From Helicobacter sp. (GTDB lineage Bacteria > Campylobacterota > Campylobacteria > Campylobacterales > Helicobacteraceae), in assembly GCA_022766795.1 (NCBI GenBank), contig JALEPE010000082.1, positions 1 through 51,522 of the forward strand: DNA of 51,522 bases. Reading direction: 5' to 3'. Positions 42,343-50,448 of the stretch are shown piece by piece. The notes beneath the pieces are model-generated. The model saw only the letters and a program-made list of their open reading frames with translations, did not search any database and was not told the DNA's origin. Both the position numbers and the translations under genes were made by a program. How positions within the stretch are numbered: the first letter of the stretch is position 1; each line of letters begins with the position of its first letter.

Positions 42343-43923
42343 TTGCATATTTTTCATATTTTTGGAACAACACTCGCCGATAAGGCACGTATTTTGGTTT
42401 TTAATATCGCTTCGGGCTTGCTGTCTTTAGCGATTGTTTCTTTTATGTATCATTTCAGCTTAAAACACGATTACGATGTGCTGTTTGCAGAGTATAGTCA
42501 ATCGCTTGTGGAATTAGAAAATGTGAGGCGCGCCATTAACGATTCGCAAAATTTATTCCATAGCTCCAATATAAAAATTAAAGAAGTGGAATCTAGTATT
42601 ATTCGGCAATGGGATATTTATAAGGCGTTACAAAAGCGTGTCATTGAAGCAGGAAATTCTACACATTCTTTACTCAAGACATATCATTTTATTGTGCAAG
42701 ACGATTCTATATTGCGGAAAAAAGAGGAATTGCAAAATGACTTAGAACAGCTTAATACGGCAATTTATGCATATTTAGAGAATCTTGATACTTTAAAACC
42801 CTCTAGTGAGATTATTAAGCAAAGTATCAATGCGCTCAACAAGCAACTCGCTTCCCTTGCGCATTCTAATTTGCAATTAATTGAGATTAAAAAAACGCGC
42901 AATAGTGCCTTGCATAGCATTTTGCAAAAGGTTATTTTGGTGATTATGTGTTTAATTATGCTCATTACAATATTGCTTAGTTTTTTGATTTTAAGGGATA
43001 TTAAAAATCTCCACGCGACATTGGAGCAAAAAATTAGAGAAAAAACAAAAGAATTGCAAAATCTCAATAATTCTCTACAAGCAACTATTGAAAATGAAGT
43101 GCTAGAAAGCCGTAAAAAAGATCAAATTATGTATCAACAAGCGCGGCTTGCAAGTATGGGGGAGATGATAGGGAATATTGCCCACCAGTGGAGACAACCT
43201 CTAAACGCGCTAATGCTACTTATACAAACTTTTAAAGTTAAATCTCAAAATGGTAAATTAACGCAAGAATTTATTGATATGCAAGTAGAAGATGGATTGA
43301 AAATTGCAAAAAGGATGTCGCAAACCATTGAAGATTTTCGTAATTTTTTCAACTCTTCTAACGACAAAGAATGCTTTAATTTAAAGGAGAATATCCAAGA
43401 TTCCATTTCTTTGGTTGATGCGTTTTTGAAGCAAAACGAAATTACAATCTCCTTAGAATGTGCAGACGATATTATGCTATGTGGTTATAAAAGCGCATTT
43501 TCTCAAGTGGTTTTAAATTTAATTAAAAATGCTGAAGATGTGCTAAAGGAACGAGAGATTTGTCCGGCTAAAATCGGAATTGTAGTGGAGAAGTTTAAAG
43601 AAAATGATATTAAAGAATGTGTTAAGATTTTACTTATGGATAATGGAGGTGGGATTAAGCTTGACGATATACATAAAGTGTTTGAGCCGTATTTTACTAC
43701 AAAACATAAGTCTGTTGGCACAGGCATTGGACTTTATATGTCTAAGCAAATTATTGAAAAACAAATGCAAGGGAGTATTGAAGTACGCAATGTGCGCTAT
43801 GATGATGCGTTTAATATCCTCTGCAAAGAGGGAGAATGTGTGCGTGAATGTGCTATAAGAGATGGTAGTTGCGGAGCGCAGTTTATCATTACGATTCCAT
43901 TGGGGCAAAAGGAGAGAGAATGA
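42343..43923 (+). CDS. membrane sensor histidine kinase
   Basis: A 526-aa kinase. Helix 1 is about residues 18-38, a mostly helical periplasmic sensor about 40-190, and helix 2 about 195-216. A coiled coil (LEQKIREKTKELQNLN) leads to the phospho-acceptor His281 in NIAHQWRQPLN. The ATPase domain has NLIKNAEDVL, DNGGGI and GTGIGLYMSK. The HQWRQPL variant marks the HPK group common in this phylum. The TTG start has AGAGG upstream. The stop overlaps the response regulator start (ATGA). The signal sensed is unknown. Confidence 0.93.
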   Translation: MHIFHIFGTTLADKARILVFNIASGLLSLAIVSFMYHFSLKHDYDVLFAEYSQSLVELENVRRAINDSQNLFHSSNIKIKEVESSIIRQWDIYKALQKRVIEAGNSTHSLLKTYHFIVQDDSILRKKEELQNDLEQLNTAIYAYLENLDTLKPSSEIIKQSINALNKQLASLAHSNLQLIEIKKTRNSALHSILQKVILVIMCLIMLITILLSFLILRDIKNLHATLEQKIREKTKELQNLNNSLQATIENEVLESRKKDQIMYQQARLASMGEMIGNIAHQWRQPLNALMLLIQTFKVKSQNGKLTQEFIDMQVEDGLKIAKRMSQTIEDFRNFFNSSNDKECFNLKENIQDSISLVDAFLKQNEITISLECADDIMLCGYKSAFSQVVLNLIKNAEDVLKEREICPAKIGIVVEKFKENDIKECVKILLMDNGGGIKLDDIHKVFEPYFTTKHKSVGTGIGLYMSKQIIEKQMQGSIEVRNVRYDDAFNILCKEGECVRECAIRDGSCGAQFIITIPLGQKERE

Positions 43924-44594
43924 TTAGCAAAAATGATGAAAGGGTTTTAAAGCATTTAAAAGTGTTATATGTAGAAGATGAAGAGGATATTTTAAAGTTT
44001 GCCTCTATGGTGCTTGAAGACTATGTTTCAGAGCTTTTTATTGCACGCAATGCCAAGGAGGCTTTGGAAATTTTAAAACATCAGAATATTGACTTAGTCA
44101 TTACGGATATTTTAATGCCGAAACTTAATGGAATTGACTTAATCCGAGAGATTCGTAAAAATCCAATCTTGGAAGTTGCAATCATTGTTGCAACTGCACA
44201 TACAGAGACACGGTATTTGTTGGATTGTATTGAATTGCGCGTTGATGGTTATATTCTCAAGCCTATTGATGTAGAAGAATTGTTAAAAACAACTCTACGG
44301 GCTGTTTTGCCGAAGTTTCAAGCAAGTGAATTAAGAATGCAAAATGTGCTATTAAATGCAATTTCTATCTTTGTTGGGGGCAAAAAAATAGAAATCATTA
44401 AATATCTTATTGAACATAGTGATGATGAAAATATTTTCTATGGCTCTTATGAGGATATTGTGCAAGAAGTGGGCGTAAGTAAGCCCACTGTCGTGAAGAC
44501 ATTTAGGCAGTTAATTGATACGGGGTTGCTGGTGCGTTTGAAAAATAAAATTTACAAATTTCAATCGGATATTACACAATACAAAGAGAATTAA
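43920..44594 (+). CDS. response regulator with RepL-like winged-helix output domain
   Basis: A 224-aa regulator paired with the upstream kinase through an ATGA overlap. The receiver domain has acidic residues in VLYVEDEEDI, phospho-acceptor Asp63 in VITDILMPKL, Thr in VATAH and Lys in YILKPID. The output domain (residues about 140-220) is not OmpR or NarL type: GGKKIEIIKYLIEH, YEDIVQEVGVSKPTVVKTF and LLVRLKNKIYKF follow the winged helix of the plasmid replication protein RepL closely by eye. The likely target is the palindrome upstream of its own operon, but this is inference. Confidence 0.9.
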   Translation: MISKNDERVLKHLKVLYVEDEEDILKFASMVLEDYVSELFIARNAKEALEILKHQNIDLVITDILMPKLNGIDLIREIRKNPILEVAIIVATAHTETRYLLDCIELRVDGYILKPIDVEELLKTTLRAVLPKFQASELRMQNVLLNAISIFVGGKKIEIIKYLIEHSDDENIFYGSYEDIVQEVGVSKPTVVKTFRQLIDTGLLVRLKNKIYKFQSDITQYKEN

Positions 44595-44647
44595 CAAAGT
44601 TTTAGGCTTGCGTGGTGTAGAATTGCGCTTTTGATTCAGGAAAATTT

Positions 44648-46396
44648 ATGGAACAACAAGCATTAGCCTTAAAATATCGCCCAATGGATTTTGACGCATT
44701 GGTTGGGCAAGAAGCGGTAAGCCGAACATTATCATTAGCATTAGATTCCAAGCGGCTTTCGCACGCATATTTATTTTCAGGACTGCGTGGAAGCGGGAAA
44801 ACTTCTAGCGCCAGAATCTTTGCTAGAGCTTTGCAGTGCGATAATGGTCCTTGTTCCAAGCCTTGCGGACATTGTCCAAACTGTGTTGCCGCAAATCCGC
44901 ATAAAATGAGCCACATTGACATTATAGAGCTAGACGGTGCATCTAATCGCAAGATTGATGATATTAGAGATTTAATTGAGCAGACAAAATACCACCCCAA
45001 TATGGGACGCTTTAAGATTTTCATCATTGATGAAGTGCATATGCTAACGCGTGAAGCCTTCAACGCATTGCTCAAAACATTGGAAGAGCCACCAGAGTAT
45101 GTGAAATTTATTCTTGCGACAACTGATCCCTTGAAATTGCCCGCCACAATTCTAAGTCGGACACAGCATTTTCGTTTTAAACGCATTTCTGATAAAAATA
45201 TTTTTGAACATTTAAAAAAGATTCTACAATTAGAGCAAATCACTTACCAAGAGGAAGCACTCAATATGTTAATCCGCAGTGGTGCAGGTTCTCTACGTGA
45301 TACCTTGACGCTGCTAGATCAAGCCATTATCTATTCAAATTACAATATAACGGCTGATGTGTGCGCCAATATGTTAGGGCTTATCAATACACAAAGTCTA
45401 AATTTACTCTTTGAAAGTATTTTTACGCAAGATAGAGAAGCAGTGTTGAAAACTTTGGAAGGGTTTTTTGAATATGAATGCGAAATGCTTTTAGATGAGA
45501 TGAGTATTTTTCTAAAAGACAAATTATTAAAGGGCGAGGATTCGCGTTATAGCACTTTGGTTGTTGATCGCTTTTTTAGAATTATCACGCAAGCTAAAGA
45601 ATTGTTGTTTTTGGGTTCTGAAAATTCCTTTGTGCTGACATTAAGTGCGTTTAAAATGCTAGAAGCCTTGAAAGTAGAGAGTATTGATAAAGCAATTGCG
45701 TATTTAGAGAAAGGATTTTTTGAACAATTACCAAAAATTGAAAATGTGGAGCCAAAGGTAAAATCTCAAGCATCACAGATTCTACAAAAAAATGCGCAAG
45801 ATTCCATACGGGAGTCACAAGAGCCAATACAGCCCTCAAACGTGGAATTACAAGATTCCACAAAAGAGTCTGCGCAAGATAATGCACAGGCACTCTTCGC
45901 ACTTTTAACAAAGAAAATTTATGCGCATAATTATGATTTGGGTGAGATTTTTTCTAAAAATGTGCATTTTGTGAGCTTCAAAGATAATGTGTTAAATTGG
46001 GAAACTTTAGCAGAAGGCAAAGAAAGAGAGCGTTTAAAACACGCTTATAGTATTATTAAAAATTATGTGTTAGAAGTTTTTGGTATGCAAACACAAATCA
46101 TCAATGATACAAAAGCACCCAAACAAAGCTTGGAGATTCCACAAAATATAGAATCACCAACAGCTTCTACGATTCCATTAGAAGTCTCAAATACGCAACA
46201 GCACGATGAAGATTTGCAAACGCAAGTGCAATTAAAACAACCAATTCCGCAAAATACGGAATCCAAAAGTCCAAAAGATGAAATTTTGGAAATGCTGCAA
46301 TCCCCCTTGCTAAAAGATGTGCAAGAATTGCTAGAGATTCGACAGGTAAAAGTGCGCCAATTCTCTAATAATTCTAGCTTGGATCCCATACAATGA
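44648..46396 (+). CDS. dnaX: DNA polymerase III subunit gamma/tau
   Basis: Clamp-loader ATPase that organises the replisome. The 582-aa protein has the Walker A site FSGLRGSGKTS, a zinc module (CDNGPCSKPCGHCPNC), the Walker B IFIIDEVHML and the SRC-like ILSRTQHF. After residue 370 the sequence becomes Gln/Ser-rich and low in complexity with repeated QDS/QES motifs, then a short tail. It is not evidently made in two lengths, although an A6G slippery site occurs at codons 189-191. It overlaps the tsaE reading frame by a few bases. Confidence 0.96.
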   Translation: MEQQALALKYRPMDFDALVGQEAVSRTLSLALDSKRLSHAYLFSGLRGSGKTSSARIFARALQCDNGPCSKPCGHCPNCVAANPHKMSHIDIIELDGASNRKIDDIRDLIEQTKYHPNMGRFKIFIIDEVHMLTREAFNALLKTLEEPPEYVKFILATTDPLKLPATILSRTQHFRFKRISDKNIFEHLKKILQLEQITYQEEALNMLIRSGAGSLRDTLTLLDQAIIYSNYNITADVCANMLGLINTQSLNLLFESIFTQDREAVLKTLEGFFEYECEMLLDEMSIFLKDKLLKGEDSRYSTLVVDRFFRIITQAKELLFLGSENSFVLTLSAFKMLEALKVESIDKAIAYLEKGFFEQLPKIENVEPKVKSQASQILQKNAQDSIRESQEPIQPSNVELQDSTKESAQDNAQALFALLTKKIYAHNYDLGEIFSKNVHFVSFKDNVLNWETLAEGKERERLKHAYSIIKNYVLEVFGMQTQIINDTKAPKQSLEIPQNIESPTASTIPLEVSNTQQHDEDLQTQVQLKQPIPQNTESKSPKDEILEMLQSPLLKDVQELLEIRQVKVRQFSNNSSLDPIQ

Positions 46397-46404
46397 GGCA
46401 TAAA

Positions 46405-46812
46405 ATGGAGTTAGTTTTGCAAGAAAATGAGATTCCAAAGCTGCTTGAAATATTAGATTTGCCAAACCATCGTGGAGTCTATTTGCTTAGCGGTGATTTG
46501 GCAAGCGGCAAAACAACGCTTGTAAAAGCCTTTGTTAAGGCACTTGGGGTTAAGATTTTAGCGACTTCCCCAACTTATTTAACCGCTTTAGAATATGGCA
46601 ATGGAATTTACCATTATGATATTTATCAAAAGGATTTGCAAGAGCTTTTTGCGCTTGGATTTTTGGAAGAAATTGAAAAGGATGGCTGGCATTTTATAGA
46701 GTGGGGCGATGAAAATTTAGCTAAAATTCTAAAACAAATTGGACTGCCCTTTGTGCGTATTTGTATTAGTATAGAATCGCAAGGGCGCAAATATAGTATT
46801 CAAGGACTTTGA
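46405..46812 (+). CDS. tsaE: tRNA threonylcarbamoyladenosine biosynthesis ATPase TsaE
   Basis: Needed for t6A37 formation in tRNAs with TsaB and TsaD. The 135-aa protein has the Walker A LSGDLASGKTTL, SPTYLTALEY and the YHYDIYQ and IEWGDE segments of the family. The start at 46405 is chosen because GAGG lies 6 nt before it. An upstream ATG (46393) overlaps the dnaX stop. Its stop overlaps the lptB ATG (TGATG). Confidence 0.93.
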   Translation: MELVLQENEIPKLLEILDLPNHRGVYLLSGDLASGKTTLVKAFVKALGVKILATSPTYLTALEYGNGIYHYDIYQKDLQELFALGFLEEIEKDGWHFIEWGDENLAKILKQIGLPFVRICISIESQGRKYSIQGL

Positions 46813-47534
46813 TGCACATATTAGAAGCGACACATTTAAGCAAGATTATCAAAAAGACAAAAATCATTAGTGATATTTCTATTCGTGTGCAAAGTGGAGA
46901 AGTTGTTGGGCTTTTAGGACCTAATGGCGCAGGGAAAACCACGACTTTTTACATCATTTGCGGGCTTTTAAAGGCAAGTGGTGGGAATGTGAGATTTGAT
47001 AAACAAGACATTACGCGACTTAGTTTGCATAAGCGTGCTCAGCTTGGAATCGGGTATTTACCGCAGGAATCTAGTGTATTTAAAGATTTAAGCGTAGAGG
47101 AAAATTTACGCATTGCTGCTGAAGTATGCTTAATGGGACAAAAAGCGCAGGATAAATGTATAGAGGGGCTGTTGGAGGAATTTAATATTGAGCCAATACG
47201 GAATCGTAAAGGTGTGAGTTTAAGCGGTGGAGAGCGACGGCGCGTAGAAATTGCTAGAGCTTTGGTTAAGAAACCAAAATTCATTTTATTAGATGAACCT
47301 TTTGCGGGCGTGGATCCTCTTGCGGTAATGGATATTCAAAATATCATTAAAAAATTACTTGGGTTTGGCATTGGAGTGTTAATCACCGACCATAATGTGC
47401 GTGAAACGCTTAGTGTATGTCATCGTGCATATGTGATTAATAAAGGCGCGTTGCTAGCAAGTGGCGATTCTAAAGAGATTTATGCTAATGAGCTTGTGCG
47501 CAGACATTATTTAGGTGAGCATTTTAAAGTATGA
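46812..47534 (+). CDS. lptB: LPS export ABC transporter ATP-binding protein LptB
   Basis: Powers LPS extraction from the inner membrane with LptF and LptG. The 240-aa ATPase has Walker A GLLGPNGAGKTTTFY, Q loop GYLPQESSVFKDLSVEEN, signature LSGGERRRVEIARAL and Walker B FILLDEPFAGVDP. AAGGA lies 5 nt before the ATG. The tsaE-lptB-rpoN order is what I recall from related genomes. Its end overlaps the rpoN start. Confidence 0.96.
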   Translation: MHILEATHLSKIIKKTKIISDISIRVQSGEVVGLLGPNGAGKTTTFYIICGLLKASGGNVRFDKQDITRLSLHKRAQLGIGYLPQESSVFKDLSVEENLRIAAEVCLMGQKAQDKCIEGLLEEFNIEPIRNRKGVSLSGGERRRVEIARALVKKPKFILLDEPFAGVDPLAVMDIQNIIKKLLGFGIGVLITDHNVRETLSVCHRAYVINKGALLASGDSKEIYANELVRRHYLGEHFKV

Positions 47535-48853
47535 AACTCCGCACACAGACTTCTGCAACCTTAAAAGCTAAGCTTTCTTCTACATTGAAAAGTTGGTTGC
47601 CGATTTTGCAAAGTGGAATGAGCGATTTAGAGGAGACTTTGAATGCTTTTGGTAAAGAAAATCCCTATTTTGAAGTTAAATCTGGTATAACAGAGAACTT
47701 TACTAATCAAAACCCAATTCATAAGAAGCGTCAAAAAGAAATGTTAAGAGGCGCAAAAGGTACAAATATAGAGAGTGATTCTATAGAGCAGCACTGCATT
47801 CAAGAGGAATCGTTAGAAGTGGTGCTAATGCGCCAGATTGAACCGCCTCTATTCCCTACGGAAAATTCGCAAGTCATTGCTAAAGCTGTGATTGAAAACC
47901 TAAATGAAGAAGGTTATTTTGAAGGGGATTGTGAAGAGATTGCTACAAAGTGCAGTAGCACATTAAAAAGTGCAGTTAGTGCGCTAGAAGTGGAGAAAAT
48001 CCGCAAACGTTTTGCCTATCTTGAACCGCCCGGAATTGCAGCATTAGATGTATTGGAATCTTTTAGGTTTCAGCTGGATTATTTAGATATTCCAAGTGAT
48101 GTATATGGGCTAACCTTAGAGATTTTGCAGGATTTGCAAACTCATACGCGCTTTAAAAAACACACTCTTTATTCTAAAGCAATGCGCGTGATACAGAGTT
48201 TTAAAAACCCTCCGGCACTTGACTTTTTTCAGCAAGAAATAGCAGTGATTCCAGATATTTTAGTCTTAGAGGATAACAATAATATCCAAGTGCAAATTAA
48301 CGATAAATATTATCCTAGTATTCTAATCCAAAAGCAAGATAAGGACGATAAAGACGTTATTAAAGATAACTTCATTAAAACAAAAATTAAAGAAGCGCGG
48401 GATTTGGTTGATGCGCTTGAAATGCGTAAGGCGACATTATACAAAATTGGATTAATGCTTGTAGAATATCAATATGAGTTTTTTAAAGGTGGTGAGATAA
48501 AACCAATGACACTTAAGGTGCTAGCTGATGAGTTTGGACACGCACCTAGCACAATTTCGCGCGCAATTTCTAATAAATATTTGGAATGCTCACGTGGAAT
48601 TTTTCCACTTAAAAATTTCTTTGCAACTGCGATTGATGAGGATACTTCCAATGCTGCTATTAAAGAGTTTGTAGCAGAATTAATTAAAGATGAAAATAAA
48701 GAAAAGCCCCTAAGTGACAATAAAATTTTACAGCTTGCAACAAAGAAATTTAAGGTTACAATGGTGCGCCGCACAATCGCTAAATATCGTGCTCAGCTCA
48801 ATATTGCAAGCTCAAGCGACCGCAAAAAACTCTATAAAATGCAAGTAGATTAA
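47531..48853 (+). CDS. rpoN: RNA polymerase sigma-54 factor
   Basis: Directs transcription of mid-class flagellar genes in Campylobacterota with the FlgR activator. The 440-aa protein has an N-terminal region with SWLPILQSGMSDLEETL, the core-binding middle and the C-terminal HTH and RpoN box region (FGHAPSTISRAISNKYLECS, ATKKFKVTMVRRTIAKYRAQL). The RpoN-box core is present as ARRTVAKYR-like MVRRTIAKYR. It overlaps lptB by 4 nt. Confidence 0.95.
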   Translation: MKLRTQTSATLKAKLSSTLKSWLPILQSGMSDLEETLNAFGKENPYFEVKSGITENFTNQNPIHKKRQKEMLRGAKGTNIESDSIEQHCIQEESLEVVLMRQIEPPLFPTENSQVIAKAVIENLNEEGYFEGDCEEIATKCSSTLKSAVSALEVEKIRKRFAYLEPPGIAALDVLESFRFQLDYLDIPSDVYGLTLEILQDLQTHTRFKKHTLYSKAMRVIQSFKNPPALDFFQQEIAVIPDILVLEDNNNIQVQINDKYYPSILIQKQDKDDKDVIKDNFIKTKIKEARDLVDALEMRKATLYKIGLMLVEYQYEFFKGGEIKPMTLKVLADEFGHAPSTISRAISNKYLECSRGIFPLKNFFATAIDEDTSNAAIKEFVAELIKDENKEKPLSDNKILQLATKKFKVTMVRRTIAKYRAQLNIASSSDRKKLYKMQVD

Positions 48854-48858
48854 GATTA

Positions 48859-48873
48859 TGGCAGTTTTTTTGC
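48859..48873 (+). promoter_or_regulatory. sigma-54-like promoter just downstream of rpoN
   Basis: TGGCAGTTTTTTTGC matches the -24/-12 pattern, with GG and GC separated by exactly 10 nt (GG at 48860-48861, GC at 48872-48873). It starts 6 nt after the rpoN stop. The RNA would begin near 48885 and run 160 nt to the DUF1104 gene or make a small RNA. Confidence 0.45.
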
Positions 48874-49010
48874 TATGATATAGCCTCTTTTATTGCAAGG
48901 AATGAATGCAGTGAGAGACGCATATTCTAGCATAAAGCAAACTTTTTCAATAGCATTTAAAAAACATTTATAAAATTTGCATATTTTACATTCGCTTCAC
49001 AGATAAGTTT

Positions 49011-49016
49011 TATAAT
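49011..49016 (+). promoter_or_regulatory. -10 box for the DUF1104 gene
   Basis: A consensus TATAAT 28 nt before the start codon, in an AT-rich gap. TTGC follows. The ATG has AAGGAG 6 nt upstream. Confidence 0.55.
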
Positions 49017-49044
49017 TGCGCTATCCAATTTATAAGGAGTCTAT

Positions 49045-49506
49045 ATGAAAACAAGAGTATTACTTTCTATTGTAGTTGTTAGCGCATTAAGCGTTGGTGT
49101 TTTTGCGGCAGATTATTCAAAGCTTAGCAATGATGATTTGGTGGGCTTAAGCGGTAAGGTTGCACCAAAAGATTATCCAGATTACCAAATGGAAGTCTTT
49201 AAACGCACACAAGAAATGAAGGTTAAAGATGCAGAAATTTTTAACGAAAGATTGCTTGAGCAAAGATGGAATGCGCACGAAGCGATGAGTTTGCAAGAGC
49301 GTCGAGAATATCGCGATGCAGTCCGCACCGAAACGCAAAAGCGTATGGATAAGATGAGTGTCCAAGAAGCACGTGAAAAAGGCTTGTTTGGAGGCTATTA
49401 TCGTAATGGGTATGGCAGAGATGGCTATCACCATCCAAGAGGATATGGCAGGGATGGTTACCATAGGGGTGGAATAGGCTGCGCACCTTGCCCTAGAGGT
49501 TACTAA
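49045..49506 (+). CDS. periplasmic DUF1104-type protein with Gly/Tyr/His tail
   Basis: A 153-aa secreted protein. Signal peptide 1-21 (VSALSVGVFAADY). Residues 22-105 match the DUF1104 pattern known from Helicobacter and Campylobacter: DYSKLSNDDLVGLSGKVAP, DYPDYQMEVFKR, and a long charged helix. The tail consists of two copies of GYGRDGYH units and a final CAPC. The tail could bind metal or extend flexibly; no function is known. It is probably expressed from its own promoter. Confidence 0.85.
   Translation: MKTRVLLSIVVVSALSVGVFAADYSKLSNDDLVGLSGKVAPKDYPDYQMEVFKRTQEMKVKDAEIFNERLLEQRWNAHEAMSLQERREYRDAVRTETQKRMDKMSVQEAREKGLFGGYYRNGYGRDGYHHPRGYGRDGYHRGGIGCAPCPRGY
49408..49473 (+). repeat. two tandem 33-nt units encoding GYGRDGYH
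   Basis: Unit 1 (49408-49440) and unit 2 (49441-49473) share GGxTATGGCAGxGATGGxTAxCA and encode GYGRDGYHHPR and GYGRDGYHRGG. They are in frame, so copy-number change would lengthen or shorten the tail without breaking the protein. Confidence 0.7.
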
Positions 49507-49513
49507 GTATTGC

Positions 49514-49553
49514 AAAAGAGAGTTTATGGATTGGAATCTATTGACTCTCTTTT
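49514..49553. terminator. bidirectional terminator between DUF1104 gene and mqnD
   Basis: AAAAGAGAGT and ACTCTCTTTT form a perfect 10-bp stem with a 20-nt inner loop, with A-rich and T-rich outer ends so that it works for both converging genes. The second arm touches the mqnD stop codon. Confidence 0.75.
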
Positions 49554-50415
49554 AAGTGTTGCGAAAATCTTTGTATTCTAAAGGGATTAGGCAGTCTTCT
49601 GCATTTAAAATTTGTGTGTAGATTTTAGAATCATAGCCGATTTTAAAGAGTGCGTTGATTGCGTTAAGTTGTGTTTGGTTAAGGGTTATGGAATCCTTGT
49701 TTGCATAAAGGTTGAGGTAGGTTTCAAGCTTCTTAGAATCCACGCGGATAAGATTCCGCTCCTCTAGCATTTTGGATAAAAGCGGTTTGTTCTCTAGCGC
49801 GACTTTCACCGCTTTTGTCAGCATTTCCTCGCAAACAATGGCGGTGCTTAAAGGAAGGGAGCGGCGGATACACATTCCCCCGAGTGGCAAGGGTAAGCCC
49901 TGTTTGTTTAAATCGCACCATATATCCCAAATCTCGCGTTCTACTTCTAGTCTTTCATCAAAAGTTAAAATGGATTCGTGGATTAGCACACCCGCATCAA
50001 CTTCACCGCTTAGCACCGCATTTTCAATCTCAAGAAAATTTTTATAAACGATTCTTGCTTGTGGGTAAGCGATTCTAAAAAGCATTGCGTTGGTTGTGTG
50101 CGCACCACTTAGGGCGACTTTAAAGTTTTTCTTTAACGCCTTACCCTTAAGCTTAATTAGCTTTGGACCATAGCCATTGCCAAAGCTTACCCCCGTCCTT
50201 AGTAGGCATTGCTCTTGCGCCAAGAGAGGATAGACGCCAAAAGAAATCGCAGAAATATCCAATGCACCCTCTAGGGCTTTGCAATTTAGTGTTTCAATAT
50301 CTAGCGCACAGGATTCCAAATGGATTGCGCCATCACTAACCCAGCCAAAAGCAATGGCGTAATACATAAATAAATCGTCCGCATCAGGGGAATGTCCGAC
50401 ATTTAAAGTTCTCAT
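49552..50415 (-). CDS. mqnD: 1,4-dihydroxy-6-naphthoate synthase (futalosine menaquinone pathway)
   Basis: Converts cyclic dehypoxanthine futalosine to 1,4-dihydroxy-6-naphthoate. The 287-aa protein has the family start VGHSPDADDLFMYYA, the substrate loop DISAISFGVYPLLA and LPLPLGGMCIRRSLP. It is a periplasmic-binding-protein fold without a signal peptide. With mqnA at 14.3 kb it indicates that menaquinone is made by the futalosine route. It lies 33 nt after waaF. Confidence 0.96.
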   Translation of the reverse strand: MRTLNVGHSPDADDLFMYYAIAFGWVSDGAIHLESCALDIETLNCKALEGALDISAISFGVYPLLAQEQCLLRTGVSFGNGYGPKLIKLKGKALKKNFKVALSGAHTTNAMLFRIAYPQARIVYKNFLEIENAVLSGEVDAGVLIHESILTFDERLEVEREIWDIWCDLNKQGLPLPLGGMCIRRSLPLSTAIVCEEMLTKAVKVALENKPLLSKMLEERNLIRVDSKKLETYLNLYANKDSITLNQTQLNAINALFKIGYDSKIYTQILNAEDCLIPLEYKDFRNT

Positions 50416-50448
50416 TGCGACTCGCTTTAATTTTTGGGCGGATTTTAT

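Noticed and set aside
45214..45220. A-AAA-AAG slippery heptamer in dnaX as a programmed frameshift
   Set aside because: It is in frame as in E. coli dnaX but lies at codons 189-191, so a shift would leave a fragment of about 215 aa lacking the clamp-loader collar domain. Probably chance.
48902..48973. 23-codon ORF downstream of the sigma-54-like promoter (MNAVRDAYSS)
   Set aside because: AAGGA touches the ATG with no spacer, and the length is within chance for this composition.
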